From positions 1 to 64,000 of the forward strand of contig JAUTCR010000062.1 in NCBI GenBank assembly GCA_030673895.1: DNA of 64,000 bases, written 5' to 3'. Under the pieces are notes generated by a model, which saw only the letters and a program-made list of their open reading frames with translations, was not told the DNA's origin and searched no databases. A program made the translations under genes and the position numbers. This document shows, piece by piece, positions 45,757 to 53,926 of this stretch. Every line of letters begins with the position of its first letter. The first letter of the stretch is position 1. Origin of the DNA: Verrucomicrobiota bacterium JB023 (lineage in GTDB: Bacteria > Verrucomicrobiota > Verrucomicrobiia > Verrucomicrobiales > Akkermansiaceae).

Positions 45757-47574
45757 TCACACGTCAACTGCAACCTGCTCCGGAGCATCGACCCAGCGCC
45801 CGTGCTCTTTGATGAGATCAACGAGCCGGGCCACAGCCTCACCTTCCGGGATATTGAACTTCACCGCCTGTTTGCCGACGTAGAGATTGATCTTAGCCGG
45901 AGCGCCCCCGACATAGCCGAAGTCAGCGTCGGCCATTTCCCCCGGACCATTGACGATGCAGCCCATCACCGCGATGCGCACCCCCTTGAGATGACCCGTC
46001 GCCTCCCGGATCCGTTGCGTGGTCTCCTGCAGGTCGAAGAGGGTCCGTCCACAGCTTGGGCAAGCAACGTAATCGGTCTTGAAGATTCTGGCTCCCGCAG
46101 CCTGGAGGATATTGTAACTCAGACGCAGTGATTGGCCTGGTGCGACTTCGCCCTGCACCAGGATGGCATCACCAATGCCATCGCAAATGAGAGAACCCAA
46201 GTTCCGCGAGGCAACCAAGAGTGTCTCGAGAAAGTCCTTCCCCGCATCCCCGGAGGGCGTGAGCACATCCTTCAAAAGAATCGGATGCGCGACTTTGGAT
46301 TCAGCCAAACGAGCTGCCAACAACCGAAAGGAGGCGATCGGATCCAGCTCTTCACCATCCCGGACTGTCACTAGGACAGCCTCATCCAGGCTCTTCACTT
46401 CCGCCATCTCCTCTTCATTCCGAGGGTCCACCGCGACGATCTCCGCCTCTTCCGACACGATCTCGGGCTGGAAATCGCCGAGCCCCGATAGCTTGTGCTT
46501 CACCGCCTCGAATTTGTCCCGCGAGGTCAGCACCTTCATCAGCTCCGTCCCACCTACGGCGACAGGGTCATCCAGAGCAGCAGAAGGCAGCTCGACAATC
46601 TCGCTCTTTCGCCGCTCATAGGCGAAGGGATTCCAGCTTGCACAGACCCCGGACGCGGCTGGGAAGTCCTGCCCGGCTTTTTCCTGCTGGAGGGAGACCA
46701 GTTTGCGCGCCACGGGGATTTCATGAATAGCATCCTCGGTGAGGCTCACCCGAATGGTATCCCCTATCCCATCAGCCAAGAGGCTGCCAATGCCGATCGC
46801 CGACTTAATCCGCCCGTCTTCCCCGTCTCCGGCCTCGGTCACGCCCAAGTGGAGAGGATAATTCCAATCACTTCCTTCCTCCCGCAAGCGAGCAACCAAA
46901 AGGCGGTAAGCCTCGATCATCACCTTCGGGTTCGAGGCCTTCATCGAGAAGATGAACTCGTGATAGCCTTCGCCTCGCGCGATGCGGGCGAATTCGAGAG
47001 CACTTTCGACCATCCCGAGAGGGGTGTCTCCGTAGCGGTTCATGATCCGGTCCGAGAGCGAGCCGTGATTGGTGCCAATCCGCATGGCTCGTCCCTTTTC
47101 CTGACAAAGGTGGACAAGCGGCACAAACTGCTCCCGAATACGCTCCAATTCCTCGGCATATTGCTCATCGGTGTATTCACGCACCTCGAATTTCTTCTTG
47201 TCCGCGTAGTTCCCGGGATTGACCCGCACCTTCTCCACCCATTTGGCGGCCTCCAGGGCCGCGTCCGGCTTGAAGTGGATGTCCGCGACCAAGGGAACAT
47301 TGCAACCAGCCGCTCTCACCTGCTCGGAGATGGGCTTGAGAAATTCCGCATACTTTCGCGTCTGCGCCGTGATTCTGACAATCTCGCAACCAGCCTCCGC
47401 CAGCCCAAGCACTTGCCCGACCGACGCCTCGACGTCACGTGTATCCGAGGTGATCATGGATTGCACCCGCACCGGATTATTCCCTCCGATTCCCACGTGA
47501 CCGACCTTCACCTCTCGCGACTCCCGTCGTTGGTAGCCGAACAAATCCTCACAGTATCGCAGCTCGCCGCTCAT
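45757..47574 (-). CDS. ispG: 4-hydroxy-3-methylbut-2-en-1-yl diphosphate synthase, long form
   Basis: IspG makes HMBPP in the MEP isoprenoid pathway using a 4Fe-4S cluster. The 605-residue protein is the long form with an inserted middle domain (about 290-480), as in chlamydiae, Bacteroidetes and plants, rather than the short form of about 370-400 residues. The N-terminal TIM barrel has VRVQSMITSDTRD and VRVNPGNY. The cluster ligands are C505 and C508 in CPSCG and C539 in MGCIVNGPGE, with catalytic E546. It is unlinked to other isoprenoid genes. A hairpin sits directly before its start. Confidence 0.96.
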   Translation of the reverse strand: MSGELRYCEDLFGYQRRESREVKVGHVGIGGNNPVRVQSMITSDTRDVEASVGQVLGLAEAGCEIVRITAQTRKYAEFLKPISEQVRAAGCNVPLVADIHFKPDAALEAAKWVEKVRVNPGNYADKKKFEVREYTDEQYAEELERIREQFVPLVHLCQEKGRAMRIGTNHGSLSDRIMNRYGDTPLGMVESALEFARIARGEGYHEFIFSMKASNPKVMIEAYRLLVARLREEGSDWNYPLHLGVTEAGDGEDGRIKSAIGIGSLLADGIGDTIRVSLTEDAIHEIPVARKLVSLQQEKAGQDFPAASGVCASWNPFAYERRKSEIVELPSAALDDPVAVGGTELMKVLTSRDKFEAVKHKLSGLGDFQPEIVSEEAEIVAVDPRNEEEMAEVKSLDEAVLVTVRDGEELDPIASFRLLAARLAESKVAHPILLKDVLTPSGDAGKDFLETLLVASRNLGSLICDGIGDAILVQGEVAPGQSLRLSYNILQAAGARIFKTDYVACPSCGRTLFDLQETTQRIREATGHLKGVRIAVMGCIVNGPGEMADADFGYVGGAPAKINLYVGKQAVKFNIPEGEAVARLVDLIKEHGRWVDAPEQVAVDV

Positions 47575-47575
47575 C

Positions 47576-47594
47576 TGGCCCTACGCTAGGGCCA
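47576..47594 (-). promoter_or_regulatory. Hairpin covering the ispG ribosome-binding region
   Basis: TGGCCCTA (47576-47583) and TAGGGCCA (47587-47594) form a perfect 8-bp stem with a 3-base loop, ending 2 bases before the ispG ATG. It would hide the place where a ribosome-binding site should be. It could act as a translational control hairpin or an operator. Confidence 0.6.
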
Positions 47595-47721
47595 TCACCC
47601 CTGCCCCTCAATTCCAAATCCTCGTAGCCGACTTCATCGGGGAAGACCGACTCTCTTTCCCGAGGGGGACCTCGCCTCTTTTTCGGTTCTCCCACGCCGC
47701 CTTTTCGTCCATACACAGGGC

Positions 47722-48396
47722 ATGTCTTTCTGGCCCCTCGAGGATCCGATCAATACCCTGCCCCTTGCTGGCCATCCCCTCTCGCATTGGCTCGCCACCG
47801 GCCTCATCGAGCAGGCCGGGCTCACAGAGCTCAAATACCCTTGGCAATTCCTCGACCTGCACGGCCCGCTTCTCGAGAAGCTTCTACACGAACAGCAGGA
47901 AGCCTCTGCCGCGACACCCGCCCAATTGGCCGAGGGAGCTCTCCTCATCGCGGGGGAAGGCACCAAGATTCTCCCTGGCGTCTATGTCGAAGGCCTCGTC
48001 ATCATCGGCCAAAATTGCAAAATCGGGCCGAATTGCTACCTGCGTGGGCCGATTTCCATCGGGGATCACTGCCACGTCGGGCAAGCGGTCGAGCTCAAAA
48101 ACACCATCCTGGGAGATGGAACCAATGTCGGGCACCTCAGCTACGTCGGCGACTCCATCCTAGCGAACAAGGTGAACTTCGGCGCCGGAACGATCACCTC
48201 GAATCTCCGCCACGATGGCACAAATCACCGTTCTGCCGTCAATGGAGAAATCATCGATACCGGCCGCCGCAAGTTCGGGTCTATCGTCGGCGCGGGCGTT
48301 CATACCGGCATCCACACCTCCCTCTACCCGGGAAGGAAGCTCGGCCCCGGCACCACCACCCTACCCGGCGAGGTCATCTCCGAGGATCGGAGGTAA
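47722..48396 (+). CDS. Left-handed beta-helix (GlmU-like) acyl/nucleotidyl-transferase family protein
   Basis: This 224-residue protein is built largely of hexapeptide repeats of the left-handed beta-helix (about 70-205; for example ILPGVYVEGLVIIGQNCKIGPN, ends ILPGV and KIGPN), and resembles the C-terminal acetyltransferase half of GlmU and related NDP-sugar enzymes. The GlmU-like NFGAGTITSN (about 153-162) is present. A helical N-terminal part (about 1-65) replaces the nucleotidyltransferase domain. It probably acylates a sugar nucleotide or acts as a scaffold. Confidence 0.8.
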   Translation: MSFWPLEDPINTLPLAGHPLSHWLATGLIEQAGLTELKYPWQFLDLHGPLLEKLLHEQQEASAATPAQLAEGALLIAGEGTKILPGVYVEGLVIIGQNCKIGPNCYLRGPISIGDHCHVGQAVELKNTILGDGTNVGHLSYVGDSILANKVNFGAGTITSNLRHDGTNHRSAVNGEIIDTGRRKFGSIVGAGVHTGIHTSLYPGRKLGPGTTTLPGEVISEDRR

Positions 48397-48427
48397 TTCC
48401 TCTCCCACTGCCCTCAGCGTGGAGCGC

Positions 48428-48464
48428 AAAAAAAACGGAAGGCCCCCTTCTGGAGACCTCCCGG
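48428..48464 (-). terminator. Possible terminator after the HMA selenoprotein candidate
   Basis: On the minus strand a G+C-rich imperfect hairpin (GGGAGG.. with ..CCTTCC) is followed by eight T residues. It lies about 25 bases past the stop at 48489, between convergent genes. Confidence 0.55.
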
Positions 48465-48488
48465 TAATCGAGTTCAGTTCCTGCGTTG

Positions 48489-49061
48489 CTAGAAGGGAAG
48501 CTTCTCCGCCTTCTTCACGCTCTTCACTTTCATTCCGAATTCTTTAATCGCTTCGGTCACCGCGTCCTTATCCAGCGTCGTGTCTTCGCTGAGATGGATC
48601 GCAATGTCATTGTTCACGTAGGCAGCAGCGACGCCGTCAAGTTTCTCCAAGGCCACCCGGGCCTTCTCATTCTTGATCGCTCATGTCGCTCCACTCACAG
48701 CCAACTCGTAGGCAGCCTGCGGTCGAGGCATCGTTGTTTTTTCAAACGACTCGAATTTGAGCCCGCCGCTTTTGAGCGCTTTTTCGACTTCCGCTTGGTC
48801 GAGCTTTTCCCCTTCGTTCATCAGGATGGTCGCCCGTAGGCCGGACAACATCACTGAGTTCACGCCAGGCTGTCTGGTCATGGCCTCACGGACCACTTTC
48901 GCAGCACTTCACCCGCCACCGGAAGCGGTGACCACATAAGCAGCCACCATATCGTCTGCCTGGGCCGCGCTATCGACCTTCTCATCCCGCACGTCGGCGA
49001 GGAGAGGAGCGATCAGCAAGCCACTGGCAGCCATCACAATTGATACGAATTTCAATTTCAT
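48489..49061 (-). CDS. Exported double-HMA protein with two in-frame TGA codons (candidate selenoprotein)
   Basis: Read through two TGA codons, this is one uninterrupted 190-residue protein. A signal peptide (MKLKFVSIVMAASGLLIAPLLA) is followed by two heavy-metal-associated (HMA, ferredoxin-like) domains (about 41-108 and 116-184). TGA-1 (codon 51, 48909-48911) follows VTASGGG and TGA-2 (codon 127, 48681-48683) follows AVSGAT. Both occupy the first Cys of the GMxCxxC metal site of their domain; the second Cys is Ala-type (UxxA) in domain 1 and Lys (UxxK) in domain 2. A hairpin with a G in the loop follows each TGA at the distance expected of a bacterial SECIS. The terminal stop is TAG. Alternatively it is a pseudogene, but both lesions would have to be TGA at the same site. 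Ordinary prediction would split this gene. Confidence 0.75.
48649..48683 (-). promoter_or_regulatory. SECIS-like hairpin after TGA-2
   Basis: On the minus strand 15 bases separate the TGA (48681-48683) from the perfect stem AAGGCC/GGCCTT (48660-48665 with 48649-48654), with loop CGGGT. A 6-bp upper stem, small loop and G at the second loop position agree with the published bacterial SECIS pattern. Confidence 0.6.
48875..48911 (-). promoter_or_regulatory. SECIS-like hairpin after TGA-1
   Basis: On the minus strand 13 bases separate the TGA (48909-48911) from the stem TGGTC/GACCA (48891-48895 with 48875-48879), with an 11-base loop CGTGAGGCCAT that has G at position 2. The stem is shorter than at TGA-2, so support is weaker. 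Confidence 0.45.
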
Positions 49062-49140
49062 GGTTTACGTTAGTTCATCCCATTATGGGATGTGACAAGT
49101 TACCTAAACCAGCCGTCTTGACAAGGTTTCCTCGCCGCGC

Positions 49141-50673
49141 TCAGGAGGCGCCTTGGCTCCATCGTGCCCAGAATTCCGCTGTTTGCACCGCATCGGGGAC
49201 GATCTCGACAACCGTGGTCCCCGGGGTGAGCTTCTCTAGCTCGTCGAAGTCTTCCCGCGCGGTCAGGCGCAAATAGCCGAGCCCCCACATGCCAGCCCAG
49301 TCCCCGAAGTCGCGACCATGGCGCGTCGTCATCCATTCCCTCGCCCGTTCCGGCATGGTCTTCAGACGGGGTAGCCTCTCAAAGATTCGCCCCCCGTCGT
49401 TATTCATCACCGCGATCACTCTCTCTTCTTGCTCGACCTCCTCCAGCAAGTGAGGAGCAGCCAGATCATAGAGCACGGTAAGGTCACCGAAGATTCCCCA
49501 AGCCTTCCCTTCCTCCAAGGTGGCTCCCAGCCAAGTCGAGAGCTGACCGTCGATGCCATTGGCCCCACGGCTGGCGCGGACCAAGGTCACCGGCAGCTCC
49601 CGCTGTGCAAAGTCATTCCACTCCCGGATGGGCAAGCTATTGCCAAGAAAGACAGAATCTCCAGCCGCCGCAAACATGGACAGCTCCCTTATCATGGCCG
49701 GCTCGCTCTCTGGATAAGCTTCCAGCAATTCCGCCAACTCGTTGGCCCGCCGCCTTCCCAGCGGTAAGAGGTCGAGCGAATCCCCGAATTCGTCCATCTC
49801 CCCAAGACCTCTCAGCACCCGGGCGACATCGCCATGAATGACGGTCGAATCACGCGCCAACCCACTGAATCCCGTCCGGGTAATGGAAAATACTTCTACC
49901 TGCGGAAGCTCCTCCAAGTCCCGCCAAAAACGCCCCACCGGCACCTCGCCAATCCGAAGAACCTTCCCCGGAGGCTCCTGCCGGAGAAGGGCATCCGCAT
50001 CAACCAAGGCCAAATCGTCCACGGCTTCCCGGAGTCCACTCGTGGCATCGGCCACCACTGGTGCACCCAGCGCACGGCAGAAGTAATAACACTCCTCACG
50101 GTCATGAACCTCCAAGCCGCCGACCATCACCACCAGCCCGTCAATGGGGCTTCCTCGCAACCAGCGAGCCAGCCCACTCAAATCAACCTTCGGCCGTCCT
50201 CCTGACTCCCATGTCCCCGGGGTGACGTGACACTCCGGCGGCGACATAGACTCCTCAAGCTCCAGATTCACATGCAGAGGCCCCGCGCCCTCCCATTCCC
50301 CGATCTCGACAGCAGCATACTGGCCGAAGATCCCGACCTGCTCGATGGCTTGAGGGGCGCCACTCCCTCGGAATCTGGCCGGACGGTCTGCTGAGACGAT
50401 AATCAAGGGACGAGCCTGATAATAAGCCTCAATGACGGCTGGAAAGAGCTCGGCCACCGCCGTGCCACTCGTCACCACCACCGCGCAGGGCTCACCGGTA
50501 GCCATCGTGCGCCCTAGGGCAAAAAAGCCCGCGCCACGCTCCTCGAAGTGGGAGTGCACGGCAATGTCCTCCTGGCGGGAGAGACAATCCAGAATCGGCG
50601 CATTTCTCGCTCCCCCACAGACCACGAAATCCCTCACCCCGCGCTCAAGTAGCGCCTCAATTTCCTTACTCAT
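49141..50673 (-). CDS. menD: SEPHCHC synthase of menaquinone synthesis
   Basis: MenD is a thiamine-diphosphate enzyme that adds 2-oxoglutarate to isochorismate in classical menaquinone biosynthesis. The 510-residue protein has the thiamine-binding fold with E44-like FEERGAGFFALG (about 43-54), TSGTAVAEL, GNSLPIREWN (about 346-355) and SRGANGIDGQLST (about 371-383), the last two being MenD signatures, and a C-terminal VMNNDGGRIFERLP. It indicates menaquinone respiration. Its start overlaps the end of the upstream exported-protein gene, so they form an operon. Confidence 0.93.
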   Translation of the reverse strand: MSKEIEALLERGVRDFVVCGGARNAPILDCLSRQEDIAVHSHFEERGAGFFALGRTMATGEPCAVVVTSGTAVAELFPAVIEAYYQARPLIIVSADRPARFRGSGAPQAIEQVGIFGQYAAVEIGEWEGAGPLHVNLELEESMSPPECHVTPGTWESGGRPKVDLSGLARWLRGSPIDGLVVMVGGLEVHDREECYYFCRALGAPVVADATSGLREAVDDLALVDADALLRQEPPGKVLRIGEVPVGRFWRDLEELPQVEVFSITRTGFSGLARDSTVIHGDVARVLRGLGEMDEFGDSLDLLPLGRRRANELAELLEAYPESEPAMIRELSMFAAAGDSVFLGNSLPIREWNDFAQRELPVTLVRASRGANGIDGQLSTWLGATLEEGKAWGIFGDLTVLYDLAAPHLLEEVEQEERVIAVMNNDGGRIFERLPRLKTMPERAREWMTTRHGRDFGDWAGMWGLGYLRLTAREDFDELEKLTPGTTVVEIVPDAVQTAEFWARWSQGAS

Positions 50674-52009
50674 TGTAAAGCTGCTGCATCACATCGAGAT
50701 AAGCCTCTATCGGGCTCTGACTCTCGGGACGACTGGATTCCAGCTGAGCCTTCAACCTAAGGTAATCCTCGAAGTCCCCCGAGATCTCGCTGGCGGTATT
50801 GATCGTGAACCAATCCAGATAATCTTCCGTCTGACTGCCCACCTCGATGAATATCTCCCGCTCCTCCCGCAAGATGGTCAAGCGGGCGACCATCTTTTCC
50901 TCCCGCCCTTCAAGAAGATCACCGAGGACCTTGCGGTACTCCTCGATCATGGGTCGGTAACTTGGAAAACACCGGAAGGCCAGCAAGCCCAGTTTCTCGT
51001 TAATTGGCCGGAGGAGAAGCGCCCGCTGCTCCTTCTCGAGGGCAATGATCCGGTGGAATTCCTCCACTCGATAACTGACGGGTTTGCCGTTCTCATCATC
51101 CAGCGTCCCCCGCAAGACCTTGCGGAGGGCATCCTCCGTTTCCAAGATGCCCAAAGTGTCCGAAACAAAATCTTGCGTCAGGTTGGCCAGCTGAAGAGCC
51201 CACCATTTGGCCAGGCTTTCGTCTGACAAGCCGGTTTCTGGAAAATGCCTCCGAACCAAGGCGAGCGCTTCACCCTCGAAGGTCGCGGCATCGCGCAGCA
51301 ATCGCCCGAACGAAGCCTCACCCTGAGGCTGATTGAGCATCGCCCGCACCAAAGCCCCGGAGGAGACCCGAAAAGCCGTCCGTGCCGCGGCGTCCATCTC
51401 AGCCTCATCCGTGGCCTCAAGAAGTTCCTCAAGGTCAAGCACATGCCCGCTCTCATAGAGCGCCCGGTAGAGCCCCCGATCGGCCTCCCCATTCCGCCAG
51501 GCTAAACGCTCGCTGACTCCTGCCACCAGCCAAGCAGGGACTTTCAAAGTCTGCCCTTCATCCAGCTGCTCCCGCAGCCCAATCTCCAGCAGCAATCTCT
51601 CAAGGACCTCCTTGCGCACCTCACGCCGATCCAGTCCCCGTGACAAGTGGATGAACATCTCGATGCGATAGCCCTCCAGGCCTTCGACCTCACGCACGCG
51701 GTGCGTGTAGCGGGTTTGCGGAGCTTGGTCACCCGGCCTCCCGACGAGGGAGACGAGCAAATTGTGCCTCATCTCATATCTGGCCGGCTCACCAGTCTCG
51801 GTGACGTCCATTTCCCCGAGGACGGTCCTTAATTCACTTCGCAGATCGGTCAGAGTCGAGAGAACGGCCCCCCGCACTCTCGGATCACTCCCAGTGACGA
51901 TCACCCGCCCATCAGCGGAAACGACTTGGTCCGGCACAGCGAGAGCACCCTGCCAGAACGAGAAAATCAACAGCGCTGATAGCGCCCTGACCACAAGCGA
52001 GTTCTTCAT
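50666..52009 (-). CDS. Exported protein of unknown function upstream of menD
   Basis: This 447-residue exported protein has a signal peptide (about 1-24, ending ALA-V). The mature part is mostly helical with many Arg/Glu/Leu residues and a hydrophobic stretch KVPAWLVAGVSERL (about 155-168), which is reminiscent of the active-site region of gluzincin-type proteins, but there is no HExxH, so I do not claim peptidase activity. It overlaps menD by 8 bp and shares an ATGA junction with the upstream gene, so the three are co-translated. Confidence 0.7.
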   Translation of the reverse strand: MKNSLVVRALSALLIFSFWQGALAVPDQVVSADGRVIVTGSDPRVRGAVLSTLTDLRSELRTVLGEMDVTETGEPARYEMRHNLLVSLVGRPGDQAPQTRYTHRVREVEGLEGYRIEMFIHLSRGLDRREVRKEVLERLLLEIGLREQLDEGQTLKVPAWLVAGVSERLAWRNGEADRGLYRALYESGHVLDLEELLEATDEAEMDAAARTAFRVSSGALVRAMLNQPQGEASFGRLLRDAATFEGEALALVRRHFPETGLSDESLAKWWALQLANLTQDFVSDTLGILETEDALRKVLRGTLDDENGKPVSYRVEEFHRIIALEKEQRALLLRPINEKLGLLAFRCFPSYRPMIEEYRKVLGDLLEGREEKMVARLTILREEREIFIEVGSQTEDYLDWFTINTASEISGDFEDYLRLKAQLESSRPESQSPIEAYLDVMQQLYNE

Positions 52010-52662
52010 TGAAAGCCTTGCATGAGACGTTGGTCCTCACTCCGGTCGCGAGGCTCAATTTTAAGCTTTTCTTCCTCGATCGTCACGACCCCGCGCCCTT
52101 CCAAAAGGCTCTGCAGCGCACTCACCTCAGGCTCCATCGCTTCGGCCAATGCCTTGAAGGAGTTCATAACCAAGAGCAGGTAACCTTGTGGTACAGGCAT
52201 CTGCCCCAAGCGTCCTCCCCGCCAATGAATCTGGGAATTCATGCGCCCGCTGCTTTCCTCCAGCTGCTCGATCTCAACCTTCATCGCCACCGTATGAGGG
52301 CGATTGAACGCCTCCCGCTCAATGATCACGTCGAGATAACCTTCCTCGAGTCGTATCCACGTCCCCTTGTAGCTCACTTGCCCCTTGAGCAAGCCTTCCT
52401 GTTGACCGGCTAGCTTGGTCCCCAGCCATTGGTTGATCTCCTCTTCGCTGAGAGTCACCGTAATGCCTTGCTCCTCGGCATTGGAGAGCACCCGCTCAAG
52501 ATTCCGTCCGCCAGCCTCGACGCTTCCATCCTCCTTGCGGCCTTGTAGGTCGCTTAGATCTTGAGGGAGGAACGATAACAAAATCGTGGTCACCAAGAAG
52601 ATGAGAAGCACCAAGGCGAAGAGTAAGACCGCTGATTGCAAGCGTTTCGACCGTTCCGACAT
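52006..52662 (-). CDS. Single-pass membrane protein of unknown function
   Basis: This 218-residue protein has one membrane helix (about 9-31, SAVLLFALVLLIFLVTTILL) and an extracytoplasmic part with TVTLSEEEINQWLGTKL (about 69-85), a motif seen in DUF-type envelope proteins that resemble lipid- or periplasmic-binding folds. Further on, VSYKGTWIRLEEGYLDVIIERE is beta-type (ends VSYKG and IIERE). Function is unknown. It starts at the ATG at 52662; its stop overlaps the next gene as ATGA. It is the first gene of the menD operon. Confidence 0.75.
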   Translation of the reverse strand: MSERSKRLQSAVLLFALVLLIFLVTTILLSFLPQDLSDLQGRKEDGSVEAGGRNLERVLSNAEEQGITVTLSEEEINQWLGTKLAGQQEGLLKGQVSYKGTWIRLEEGYLDVIIEREAFNRPHTVAMKVEIEQLEESSGRMNSQIHWRGGRLGQMPVPQGYLLLVMNSFKALAEAMEPEVSALQSLLEGRGVVTIEEEKLKIEPRDRSEDQRLMQGFQ

Positions 52663-52775
52663 CTCCAGAGCCTTACCACATCCGGCAGCCGCTTCAACGT
52701 AATATGGAGGGTCGCACAGATTGAGCACTCCCGGTTCTCTCGCCCACAGCCACCACTCGGGTAGGCCAACACGGC

Positions 52776-53621
52776 TTAGACCCCAACCGGATGCCAAGTG
52801 GTCTTGGTCTCATTGAGGTCGAGAATCGAATAAGGATTACCCGGCACCAATCCGTCGTCGAGAAGACTGACTCTCTTCAAATTGTCCGCGGCTTCGATCT
52901 CCACGGTCTTACGAAGTTCTGCCGAACCGCCGCACATAAGCAGAGCATTGATGTCGCGATGCTTGGCAAACTCGACCGCCAACTCGTCAACCGATCCCGT
53001 CAACAGATTCACCACGCCACCGGGGACGTCAGAGGTCGCCAGCACTTCGGCCAAAGAAATTGCGGTCAGCGGATAGTCACCAGAGGCTAAAACCACACAA
53101 GCGTTTCCTCCCACGATTGCCGGCGCCAGAACGGAAACAAGCCCCGCCAGCCCCGAATGCCGGGGTGCGATGATGCCAACCACCCCCATCGGCTCAGGAC
53201 GAGAAAAATTAAAATGAGGGCTGGCCACTGGATTCACCGTTGAGAAGAGAGCCTGATACTTATCGCTCCACCCCGCGTAGTGGACGAGTAGGTCGATCGC
53301 CGCTTCGACCTCTCCGCGCGCATCGTCGCCGGACACTCCCTGAGCGACCAGCTCCTCGATGAACTGGCTGGCCCGGCCATCCAGAACCTCCGCGATGCGA
53401 TAGAGAATCTGCCCTTTCAGATAGGCGGAAGATCCCGCCCAGCCATCAAAAGCTCCCCGTGCTGCCGTGACGGCGTTCCGGAGATCCTTCCGGCTAGCCT
53501 GGCAAACATTCGCAACGAACTGCCCCTCGACGGTCAACTCGGTGACCCGTCCCGACTCCGTGCGGGGAAATTTGCCACCGATAAACAGCTTGTATGTTTT
53601 GGGGATCGAGAGCCGACTCAT
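52776..53621 (-). CDS. Half-length aldehyde dehydrogenase-family protein
   Basis: This 281-residue protein matches only the N-terminal, NAD-binding part of the aldehyde dehydrogenase family (usual length about 480-500). Recognisable parts are KLFIGGKFPRTESGR at the start, PMGVVGIIAPRHSGLAGLVSVLAPAIVGGNACVV (ends PMGVVG and NACVV) and VPGGVVNLLTG. The catalytic Cys region (after LELGGK) is absent. Short ALDH relatives that pair with a full-length partner are known in other bacteria, so it may be a natural half-subunit rather than a fragment. No partner is adjacent. The start at 53621 fits the family; the upstream frame looks non-native. Confidence 0.75.
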   Translation of the reverse strand: MSRLSIPKTYKLFIGGKFPRTESGRVTELTVEGQFVANVCQASRKDLRNAVTAARGAFDGWAGSSAYLKGQILYRIAEVLDGRASQFIEELVAQGVSGDDARGEVEAAIDLLVHYAGWSDKYQALFSTVNPVASPHFNFSRPEPMGVVGIIAPRHSGLAGLVSVLAPAIVGGNACVVLASGDYPLTAISLAEVLATSDVPGGVVNLLTGSVDELAVEFAKHRDINALLMCGGSAELRKTVEIEAADNLKRVSLLDDGLVPGNPYSILDLNETKTTWHPVGV

Positions 53622-53926
53622 GATGCTGATATCACAAGATTTCCCGAGTAGTTTTTCCACCCAAAACCACGCCACCCTCAGGAATCGAAGAAACAAGAAT
53701 CGTTTCAGACTGCTGGAGCGACGCCTTGGCTCCATTTTCCATCATGCTCCTCCACTCCCATATCGATCTCTTTGGACAGCCTCATGTCATCTAGTTGCCG
53801 AAGCGGACTCGACGACGGCACCCTCACCCACGATACTTCCTCACTCCTGATGCCCTCTTTCTCCGATTGCTTCGCCGGAACCAAGCCGAAGACCACGAAC
53901 GGACGGCTCTCACTCTCATCACTCAC
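53622..53926. other. Intergenic gap between divergent genes
   Basis: This gap of about 305 bp separates the half-ALDH (minus) and the flavoprotein (plus). Reading frames cross it, but none has a family resemblance or good start. It presumably holds both promoters. I see no strong palindrome. Confidence 0.4.

Noticed and set aside
48489-49061. The HMA double-domain gene as an ordinary pseudogene, or TGA read as Trp throughout.
   Set aside because: Both interruptions are TGA at the same structural position with no frameshift. TGA is used as a normal stop in other genes here (for example at 5706, 19776 and 13220), so it is not reassigned generally. The pseudogene option is not excluded, only less likely.
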